From Haplomitrium mnioides (Eukaryota > Marchantiophyta > Haplomitriopsida > Calobryales): DNA of 30,842 nucleotides. The translations under genes and the position numbers were made by a program. Under the pieces are notes generated by a model. It worked only from the letters and a program-made list of their open reading frames with translations, was not told where the DNA came from and made no database searches. The stretch covers positions 43,883 through 74,724 of the forward strand of contig JBNGIS010009993.1 of the NCBI GenBank assembly GCA_049999725.1. The letters are read 5' to 3'. Shown piece after piece: positions 21,670-29,210 of this stretch; positions within the stretch are counted from its first letter, which is position 1; every line of letters begins with the position of its first letter.

Positions 21670-21824
21670 ATTAAAGCAAATCTATTTGAGTACGAAAGAA
21701 AAAAACCTTCAATCCCAAAATGTTTCAAAGAGATTCAATCACTATCATTGACATTGAGACAGATCAAGCCAACCTTGATGAATCTTTTGAAGCTAAATCC
21801 AAAGAAGTCGAGACGAGTGACTAA
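21670..21824 (+). pseudogene. Family A copy 3: C-terminal tail after the insertion
   Basis: Continues exon 3: the same segment as copy 2 at 4893-4735 (family EYERQK, then an acidic DESFEAxSKEVETSD tail). The TAA at 21822-21824 matches the stop position of copy 1 (2428-2430). A frameshift lies near 21700-21720. The acidic, Ser-rich tail is shared by three copies. Confidence 0.75.
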
Positions 21825-22433
21825 AGTCATTCAAGAATTTTATTATATATTTTGTATTTTCAAGTATATTGTAATTTTAGATTATTATTTTTAAAAGTAC
21901 TTGAAAATCTTTTTAAGAAACTTGTTGAAATTTTTTGCCAACTTGAACTTTTGACTGTAAATCATTCCAAGTTGAATGTTATTCTCTGTAAATGATACCT
22001 AAATTTATAGTTAATATTTTTATTTGTTTTGTAAAAATATTTTCTTCTCCAAAATGTAAGTATTTTGTTTTCAACTTTATTGTTTTCTAGAAGAGTTTAA
22101 GGTTATTATTTTGCTAAAGCATCTACCCAAATTGACTAATTTGTTTTTCTTTTTAAGACTTTGTTGTAAAACTTAAAACCTTTAGCGTTGTTTGACTCAG
22201 ATAAAGAGCTTTGTACCCGTTTTTACTTTTAGATTCTGAATTAGAAATTGAAATCTTTTGCGTGTGTAGAGTTTGTTGCAAAAAATGGAGCATTTATAGT
22301 CTGTATCCTTTGTTGTAGAAGTGTGAACCCTATGCGCGCATAGACTTTGATTTGCAAGCAAAATTTACAACGTACAAAAACTCTTCTATGAAACCTAAAA
22401 CCTATGTTTTTGTGAGTCTTTGTTGTGGAATGT
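21825..22433 (+). repeat. Family A copy 3: 3' flank
   Basis: AT-rich 3' region shared with copies 1 and 2, then the first palindromic unit, CCTATGCGCGCATAGACTTTG (octamer 22333-22340). No gene seen. Confidence 0.6.
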
Positions 22434-22641
22434 TCAGATGGTGAGTTCGGATTCCTATGCGCGCATAGACTTTGGGGTGGAGTGTTCAGATGGTGAGTTC
22501 AGATTTCTATGTGCGCATAGAATTTGGGGTGGAGTGTTCACATGTTGAGTTTGGATTCTTAAGCGAGCAGAGACTTTGGGGTGGAGTGTTCACATGTTGA
22601 GCTTGGATTCCTATGCGTGCATAGACTTTGAGGTGGAAGTC
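22434..22641 (+). repeat. 52-bp tandem repeat, four units
   Basis: Four consecutive 52-bp units: TCAxATGxTGAGTTxGGATT, then CCTATGCGCGCATAGACTTT, then GGGGTGGAGTGT. The first unit keeps a perfect octamer (22458-22465); the others differ mostly at CpG positions. The same array, inverted, is at about 3966-4135. Confidence 0.9.
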
Positions 22642-23501
22642 CACGCCTTCCACAAGCTCTACTTCTTATGTACAACCCTTAAGCTTTTTCATGCAAAGAC
22701 TACCGATTACAACTTTGTTTGTACACAAGTCATAGACTCTTTTGTAGATCTTGAAATCTTTGTTTGGTTGAATCAAGTCTAAAACTTGGAGATGTTTCTT
22801 GTTTACAATGTTAATTCAATCTCCTTAGTTATTGCCTTTTTTATTCTGAACTATATACATTTCAGTATATATTTCGTTGAACTATGAAATATTTTTAAAT
22901 GCTGGAACCTTTTTGAAAGCCCACATTCACTTTTGATTGCATGGATTTTCAACTACAAGTGAAATCTTTCTTCTTTCTTGACATTTAAAATAAAGCTCCT
23001 AAATCCATGCAATGTTTTGTTTTCTTTGTTTTTGTGTTCACCATTGCAAACTCATTCCCTTGACTTCTAGTCCCCTCGAGCATTTTCTTTAATTTTTTTA
23101 ATTTTTTTCCAACAAAAAAGTTTGAAAGAGCATCATGTCTATGCACGCCTAGAGTTTGTGCAATCAAACATATTTCAAAATAGTTTCTTGTGACATGCAT
23201 TTCAAATTTTGGGCTTAGAATTGTAATCAATGATAAATGCAATTTTTTGATGAAAACTTGCTATAATTTTTATGCTTTTCATCAAATTCGAGTTTTCTAA
23301 TATTTTTATAAAAACTAATATTATTGATTGATTTTGCATAACAAAATTAACTTTTGCTCTAACAAGCTTGTTATGCCCAAAAAAAATCCAAAAAACTCAT
23401 GTACTTTTTTTGTTTTTAAAAAATAACCTTGTTTTTTTATGTTTTTTGAATTCAAAAATCATAATTTTTCACAAAAAAATGTTACTGCTTTGAGTAGCAT
23501 G
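22642..23501. other. End of copy 3 flank and AT-rich spacer between elements I and II
   Basis: To about 22830 it matches the 3' flank of copy 2 (CTTGGAGATGTTTCTT). The rest is AT-rich with a single decayed palindrome (CTATGCACGCCTAG near 23137) and a 12-bp inverted repeat (TTGCATGGATTT 22937-22948, AAATCCATGCAA 23001-23012). No gene recognised. Confidence 0.45.
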
Positions 23502-23526
23502 TTCTTGGTTCAAAGTAGCGACTATT
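23502..23526. repeat. Break-point sequence shared by copies 1, 2 and 4
   Basis: Contains TTGGTTCAAAGTAGCGACTA (23505-23524). Copies 1 and 2 begin with this sequence in the sense direction (3-25; minus 7242-7216), while copy 4 ends with it in the reverse direction. All three breaks are at the same place in family A intron 2. Confidence 0.6.
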
Positions 23527-23661
23527 TTTTATGAACAATTTAACAAAAAAAATGTCTTTAAGTGGTAAGTTGAGAAAAAATATATCTCTAGAACGAAGCT
23601 TTAAGTATTGAAAAAAGAGCATGGATTTACCAAAGGTTTCAAAAGAGAATAAATTTGTTAC

Positions 23662-24990
23662 TTTTGTTAGAATCCAAGACGGATTTTTCTCGCAATGATT
23701 TTATTTCGTTGCATGCTTCATAAACAACAAATCTATTATGCTTTGGAATTTTAAGATTTGGAAAATAGGTTTTCCAATGTTTTGTTAAACCCAAAAAACT
23801 AAGAATGCAATCGAGATCTTTCTCTTTCAAATAAGTTTTGTAGTGGTCATAAACTTCCCATTTCTAAAAATTATTGGGCAAGTTATAAACTTTGTAAGTG
23901 GGCATTCTCTTGCACTGTTCCAAGAAAACACTATACATTCAATCACGCACAAATACTCTTTCAGCTGATAGGTCTCTTTTTCTAAAAATGCCTTTAGGAT
24001 ATGCATTTTTGAGATTTTGAATCCTTTGGATTCTGTCATTCCCTATTGATAATATTAATTTGAAGGCTCTTCTACATACAACAATACCGCCAGGAAAAAT
24101 GAGCTGATTGTCAACATCATAATCTTTTCTTGGTATTCCCCACTGCAATGTGATATCTTGATTCTTCATACTTTGTGAAAAATACGTTTCTCTCATAACT
24201 TTCAAAACATATGTCTTGTACAACGATAAACAATTATTTTGACAACATGAAATTCTTCTCAATTTGGAAATTGACATTGTATTGAGCTTTTTCTTCACAT
24301 AGCTCTCGTCATGATGGACATTTTGCAAAGAATTTTCACATAAGAAATTTACCCATTTGGGTTTTAGCCTAGACAAAGAATTCTTATATTGTGTTGGTTG
24401 ATTAGGTCTGTAAGCGAATCCAGCCATCAGAGATAATTCATCATTTTGAAGATCTTGAATATTATCAATAATATTGTTTGTTTCTTTGCAATAAGTTCTT
24501 GAAAGATGAAGTCCTTCTTGAGGATTGAGAGAACTGCGCGTTGGCAAAACAAAATCTTCAACAATATCTTGAGCATTAGAAAATGTTTTTTGTGACATAA
24601 CTGGTGCCCTTGGCGATAACTCAAATGAAATATTGATTGATTGAGACTCTTTGCTAGAATCATTTCTTAAACTGTTGTCTGAAGATTCCTCCAAAAGAAT
24701 TAAGTTTGTTTAGATGTCCTAATCTCATTGCGAGGTCCCACTTGAATAGAAATAATTTGTTGTTTGAGTGGTGCTATTGGTGACAACGATTCATCTCTAA
24801 AATTGAAACCGTCTACTGATTCTATGCTTTTTGTGTTTTGGACAAGCACATTTGGATATTGAGTTTCAAGGTCTTCATCAGATGAGGATAAAGAAAGGTC
24901 CACAATCGTCTAGAAATTCTGACTTGAATGTCTTTTTGTTGATCTCTTGGAGTTGTCAAAAGAAAGATTCAACTTTGACCACTTTATTGG
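23662..24990 (-). pseudogene. Family A copy 4: exon 2, N-terminal half of DUF7869-type protein
   Basis: The best-preserved N-terminal half. A 251-codon open run (24694-23939) holds KPKWVNFLCENSL, ISCCQNNCLSLYK, RETYFSQSMKNQDITLQWG, VCRRAFKLIL and IFRKRDLS. After it come CKRMPTYKVYNL and KWEVYDHY (about 23900-23850), then FxGLTKHWKTYFP and IPKHNRF. The exon ends at the donor GTAAC (23661-23657). Upstream, 24903-24700 is a Ser/Asp-rich segment (SLSSSDEDLE), in frame after a one-base shift near 24698. Stops: TGA for the Trp of VREWM near 23939, and TAG near 23866. There is no catalytic half; it breaks off in intron 2 near 23530. Confidence 0.8.
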
Positions 24991-25238
24991 CAACAAAGAT
25001 CGAAGGCCTGCAGAAAGTTGAGTCTTGGATCCAATGCAGGCATTAAGTTCCCTCTTGGATCCTTTGCATGCAACTTGTTCACTTCTTGTTCTTGTGCCCT
25101 TAATGGATTCACTCCTAGACTCGCATAGGGTTCACCTTCTTGATCTCCTTGGGTAGAGCTCTCTAATTCAACAAAAGCCATCTTTTTCCCCAAAATATCT
25201 GCCATCGCACTTCATACTTTGGGTATTCTATCACTCAC

Positions 25239-25351
25239 CTCCAAAGAATTGTAGTTTAAACAAATCTCTAGCTATCGGTCAAAAGCAACACTTTTCTCCG
25301 AACATGAATCTTGAAATTCTAACCTCTTCTTGCATTTGAAACTCTAGCCAT
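25239..25351 (-). pseudogene. Family A copy 4: exon 1
   Basis: ATG at 25351-25349 on the minus strand. It reads M-A-R-V-S-NARRG, then a basic IHVRRKVLLL stretch; in-frame TAGs stand where Gln is likely. It ends at the donor GTGAGT (25238-25233), the same position as in copy 3. Chosen as the start because the ATG is shared with copy 3 and lies about 175 bp after a TATA box. Confidence 0.5.
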
Positions 25352-25524
25352 TGATAAATCTTACTAAAAAATCAAGTATTTGAAGAAACTATTTTAACAA
25401 ATATTCTCAACTTCTAATGACCTTACTAAAATAAGTGTTTTTTAAGAAAATTTTGCAAAATGACAAAATTGTAAACTTTTTGTGAAGAAAATGAAAAAAA
25501 ATCGGAAAGATGAAAATGAGCGAT

Positions 25525-25534
25525 GCTTTATATA
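25525..25534 (-). promoter_or_regulatory. TATA box of family A copy 4
   Basis: TATATAAAGC on the minus strand, about 175 bp before the family A ATG. Together with the TATA box at 25625 it defines a divergent promoter. Confidence 0.5.
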
Positions 25535-25553
25535 CTAGCTTTTGTTTTTGCAC

Positions 25554-25571
25554 CACGTGAGTCTACGTGTC
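25554..25571. promoter_or_regulatory. G-box and ABRE-like site between the two TATA boxes
   Basis: CACGTG (25554-25559) is a perfect G-box, and ACGTGTC (25565-25571) matches the ACGTGKC abscisic-acid response consensus. Both are bZIP/bHLH-type sites in plants. They lie about midway between the opposed TATA boxes, so they could drive both genes. Short motifs, so chance is possible. Confidence 0.45.
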
Positions 25572-25624
25572 AAGAGCTCTGCGAATCATTTTTTGGCAAG
25601 AAAACACATTTTTTGAAATTTGGA

Positions 25625-25632
25625 TATAAAAG
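25625..25632 (+). promoter_or_regulatory. TATA box of family B copy II
   Basis: TATAAAAG within GGATATAAAAGAAGC on the plus strand, about 35 bp before the first ATG (25664). Confidence 0.5.
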
Positions 25633-25663
25633 AAGCAACAATAGAAAGTTTCTTTCCACTATC

Positions 25664-26126
25664 ATGAGTTCACTTTCTAGTTTTTGTTTTCTTGTCATTA
25701 TTGTTTTTGAAATTTCTTGTTATTTTTCCATTTTCACCCTTTTGGTTTTTGTGAACTTTTGTTTGTTAGATTTTGGCTCTCAAATGCTCCTAAACCAACT
25801 CAACCAAAACCTTGTAGGTATTTGGATGGTCTGAAGGTTCTAGAGCCATATAAATTAGAGTGGAAATTGCTACTTTGTTGTGGAACCATAAAAGATATTG
25901 ATCAGCACCATTATCTTTTTGTTGATGAAGGTGAAAATTTTAACATGGGTATTTTGGTCCAAATAACCATGATTAAAGGGGGAAGAGAGCCCACATTGGG
26001 CTGCTTGTGCAGTCACTAGATAGCATTACCCTCTACAAAGTCTTACAGAAAACATTTTGCTTTACAAAGATGAACCACATGGACATCTTCACCAAGCATC
26101 TATAGTCAACTAGGGACAACGGGAAG
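25664..26126 (+). pseudogene. Family B copy II: first exon(s), unknown domain
   Basis: ATG at 25664 opens a hydrophobic 57-codon frame that is probably part leader or intron: a T-rich tract ending in AG at 25769 looks like an acceptor. From 25770 one frame reads KVLEPYKLEWKLLLCCG, IKDIDQHHYLFVDEG and MGILVQIT, then shifts near 26010 to LDSITLYKVLQKTFCFTK. It ends at a donor (GGGAAG|GTAAGA, 26127). One TAG near 26103 probably replaces Gln. I do not recognise this domain. The matching part of copy I is missing. Confidence 0.5.
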
Positions 26127-26668
26127 GTAAGATCTGTAAACTATTTTTCATTTGTTTTCTTTTTGCACTAACTTGGAACTCCATGCGCGCATTGACTTGA
26201 GAGTTGATGCGCGCTTGGACTCGAGACTCCATGCTTGCATGGACTACGGAGTCCTGACGCACAGGAACTACGGAGTCATTGCGTGAATCGATCACAAAAT
26301 CTATGCGTATATGGACTCAGAAGTCCACGCGAGCATGAAATCCCGGGTACAAGCGCCCATCGACTTGAGAGTCCATGCACGTTTGGACTCCAAAGTTCCT
26401 ACTCTAGAGTCCAAGAGTGCATCGACTCTGGAGTCCATGCGCCTCTGGACTTCAGACTTCATGCACGCATGGATTGCGTAGTCCCTACGGGCAGGAAATT
26501 TGGAGTCCTAGTGAGAATGGACTCGCGCATGGACTCCAACATCCATCCAAGTTTCAATTTCAGCGCCTTTTTTAGCCTAGATTGTAGGTTTAAAAAACTA
26601 AAATTCCTTATGGACATATGGACATTTTTTGTGTGACATGTTTGATCTTTTTTATTTTTGTTTTTCAG
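26127..26668 (+). other. Family B copy II intron 1
   Basis: GTAAGA donor at 26127 and a strong T-rich acceptor TTTTTGTTTTTCAG ending at 26668, 542 bp. It holds a palindromic array (26165-26550). Open stretches inside come from the array. Confidence 0.6.
26165..26550. repeat. 24-bp palindromic tandem array, GACTC variant (about 15 units)
   Basis: Units such as CTCCATGCTTGCATGGACTA and GACTTGAGAGTCCATGCACG. The second palindrome centres on GACTCxGAGTC rather than GACTTxAAGTC, so it is a different variant from the intron 2 arrays. A perfect octamer lies at 26184-26191. Both strands carry long open frames because of the unit symmetry. Confidence 0.8.
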
Positions 26669-28136
26669 CTTTCTCAATATTTGGCCGACTTTGTTGATGC
26701 TTACCCAGATGCAAAGCGTGTAGAATGAGACTTCATCAAGCTTGCCATTAGCATCAAACTACTAAAGCCCAAGTAGGGAGTCCACATTCAACAACTACAT
26801 TCAAGTGAGGCGGCTATGTCAGCTGGAGCAATAGCAGGACCATCAACTACTAAAAAGAGAAAGGTAATGAAGCCAGTTGAGGCTCCAAAAAAGAAAAAAT
26901 AGGCCATCCCAAAAAAAAAACCTATGCTCGCACCAATTATTGAGGAGGAGCCAGCCCCCTCCCAATCTCCAACCATCTCATCTTTTGCGGCTCCTTCATC
27001 TTCAACTTCAAGCAACTTAGAGGAGGAAGCAAAGCCGGAGCCGGTGTAGACTCCAACCTCAAGATCAAAAAGATAGTCACACAAGGGGTTGCGAACCTCT
27101 TAGGGACGAGAGCAGGTGGACCCTTTGAAAGTATCTAAAGAAGACAAAATCAAAATCAGTGAGTCTGCAATCCAACGATATAGAGTTCGAGAGGAAACAA
27201 TAACGATTCAGCTAGAAAATCTTAACCTTCCAAAACTAGTTATGGATAACTAGGGACCATTCCAAATTTGAAGGCTAAATGAGAATTTTGTGGAGCTTCT
27301 AGCACAAAGAATGTTGACAAACAAGTACGCGCACAACTTCTTTATTGTTGTGGTAGATCCAAAGTATGTGTTAAATGATAAATCAAAGTTTGATCTAAGG
27401 AACCCTAACAAATATAGATACAATATTTCATGAGGCAATCACAATGTTGTCGCAAGGCAGCTTTTAACCACCAAATACGGAGCAAGGAATTCTATGTTTT
27501 TTCTTTGTAATTGTTATGTTTACGTGGGGCCAACTCCAACAGAGGCCTGCATATTTGCAACAGATGGCAATTATGACCAAAGGTACAAATTGAAAATGAC
27601 GTCGATTCAAAAGGTAAAATATTGGCATCTTAGGCTTATGGAGAGTGGGATGGTGTTGTTCTAGAAATTAAAAAGAGTGTTGTTGTTGGAGACCCTAGAG
27701 ATCAAGCCAAAGTTGACTCTTGAAAAGACAGTCACTTCTCAAAACAATTGGTTCCAATTGGCGTTCCAAAGTGATGAGCTCTGGGATTTTTAACATAGCA
27801 TTTTTTTCTATGTGGGAGAAAAATACAGTGAAGGGCTCAAGCCCAAGGCAAAAGGATCGTTGAGAATGGAGGACATGAAGTAGATACTGTGGAGGTCCCA
27901 GTAGGATCTTCTGAACAAAGTAAAAATTTCTATTTTGAAATGTGTGGAAGTCGGAGAGCTTTCAATTGAAGAAATGTCTCACAAACTAGAGAGGCATGAA
28001 GTTTTAGTGGTCATGGTTAAGTCTTTTTTACTTCAATGTCTACTGCATCTCTTGGGAAGAAGCTAGAGAGGAGTACCCTCTCCACAGCAAGGAGTCAAAG
28101 ATGTCTTCATTTTACTCCAACTTTGAAAAGCTATTT
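26669..28136 (+). pseudogene. Family B copy II: large exon with nuclear signal and ParB-like segment
   Basis: One frame from 26669 to about 28023, broken only by 13 stop codons. Order: LSQYLADFVDAYPDAKRV; KKRKV (26852-26866) and PKKKK (26885-26899), a strong bipartite-type nuclear signal; a Pro/Ser/Glu-rich linker; then about 27260-27640 NKYAHNFFIVVVDP, YRYNIS, TGA, GNHNVVARQL (GNHN at 27434-27445), and CYVYVGPTPTEACIFATDGN. A Y-x-I-x-(G)GNH-x-x-x-A-x-x-L block after a VxxVxP-like strand is the hallmark of ParB/sulfiredoxin-fold domains, which are often fused to N6/N4 methyltransferases in phages. Then comes a helical region (LSIEEMSHKLERHEVLV). A one-base slip in a T run near 28023-28029 shifts the frame to ISWEEAREEYPLHSKESKM. 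Ends at a GTAAGT donor (28137). ParB assignment is by motif only. Confidence 0.6.
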
Positions 28137-28563
28137 GTAAGTTTGTTTTTCTATTCAACATTTCTTTTTCTAGAGTTGCATTGAAGTTTTTGTTAAAGTT
28201 GTTTTGCTAGAATAAAAAAGATTCGTAGTCCATGCGCGCATGGAATCTCTAGTCCAATCACGGCTTCATACTTAAATCAATGCGCTTGGACATTGAAGTC
28301 CATCTGCGCATGGACATTTAAGTCCATTTGTACATGGACTCCAAAGTCCCTACACACAAGGACTTGAGAGTCCATGCGCAAGTCTATGCACGTTGGGACT
28401 CTCAAGTCCATTCGCTCATGGACTTCAGAGACTATGCTCGCATGGACTCTCAAGTACATGCTGAGATGAACTTGATGGTCATTGCTCGCATGCTCTTCCT
28501 CTTTAAAGTCCACATTTTTCTTTGTTGTCTCCTTTTTTCTTTTTCTTTTTTTCTTTTGTACAG
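28137..28563 (+). other. Family B copy II intron 2
   Basis: GTAAGT donor at 28137, conserved with copy I (9946-9941). T-rich tract and CAG acceptor ending at 28563. 427 bp, largely a palindromic array (28228-28500). The phase into the next exon is off by one, so either the acceptor choice is uncertain or an indel occurred. Confidence 0.6.
28228..28500. repeat. 24-bp palindromic tandem array (about 11 units)
   Basis: Units such as AGTCCATGCGCGCATGGA (octamer 28233-28240) and GGACATTTAAGTCCATTTGT. Equivalent position to the array at 9497-9865 in copy I, so the array is an old, inherited part of this intron. Confidence 0.8.
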
Positions 28564-29100
28564 GAGGACAAAATGTTCAAACACAACTTTCCAAAAAATT
28601 GAGTGGAGCTGCCAAAAGGCAAAAACAATTGGGGGTCGAAGAAGCGTCGGAAGATCAAAACCAGACCTCTACACTTATATCCTACCCTTGTGCTTTTCTG
28701 CATCATTTCCAGAAAGCTAGAGAGTGAAAATCAAGGTAGCAAAATGATGCTACTACCCTTCCGGCTGAAGGAGTTCTTCGAGACGAAGACGAGGACTTAA
28801 TGTTCTATGTTGACAGACTCAACGTGGCATTTTACCAAGTCCACGGAGAGGCAACTACTCATCACTTTAAGGGATTTGTGAAACCTAGATGTTTCACTTT
28901 GGCAATTGTAGACATTTCTTATAGTTGCAACTTTAAGAAATGCAAGTACGACGATTCCGAACCCTTTACCAAGGATGATATTTTTGATATGGTTTCCTCT
29001 TTTGGGATAATCAAACTTCCAATTTTTGGTTTTTTGTAATCATCTATTATTTGCAACAATTTGGCATCATCAAGGATGCTCTTTTGGAGGTTTGTTGTGC
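28564..29100 (+). pseudogene. Family B copy II: methyltransferase exon with motif IV
   Basis: Homologue of 9424-8910. Reads KKLSGAAKRQKQLGVEEA, FLHHFQKARE, TGA (Trp in copy I), TAG near 28737 (Gln in copy I), EGVLRDEDEDLMFYVDRLNV, KGFVKPRCFTLAIV, DISYS (28911-28925), KYDDSEPFTKDDIFDMVSSF. DISYS aligns with YIPYG of copy I: each copy keeps residues the other has lost, so both descend from a DIPYG-type catalytic motif. The acidic DDSEPFxxxDI block after the motif is usual in N6/N4 methyltransferases. A one-base shift near 29010 leads to YYLQQFGIIKDALLEVC. The motif I exon is absent; the copy breaks near 29210. Confidence 0.7.
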
Positions 29101-29210
29101 CATCGACCACGAAATCTGATAATTCTTTTTTATAAATTTTGTTGTCTTTTAGTTTATCTTGTTTAGTTTCCCTATACTATCTTTCAAGTGTCTGATTTGT
29201 TTGTTTTTAT
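29101..29210 (+). other. Family B copy II: start of intron 3, then break
   Basis: Shares GTCTGATTTGTTTGTTTTT with the intron of copy I (about 8790-8770) just before the last exon, but beyond about 29210 the sequence is different. So the motif I exon was lost by deletion or by insertion of the next block. Confidence 0.5.

Noticed and set aside
26669-28030. Alternative genetic code or TAG readthrough
   Set aside because: TGA, TAA and a frameshift also occur, and TAG aligns with Gln codons in the sister copy at two sites; methylation-driven decay is simpler.
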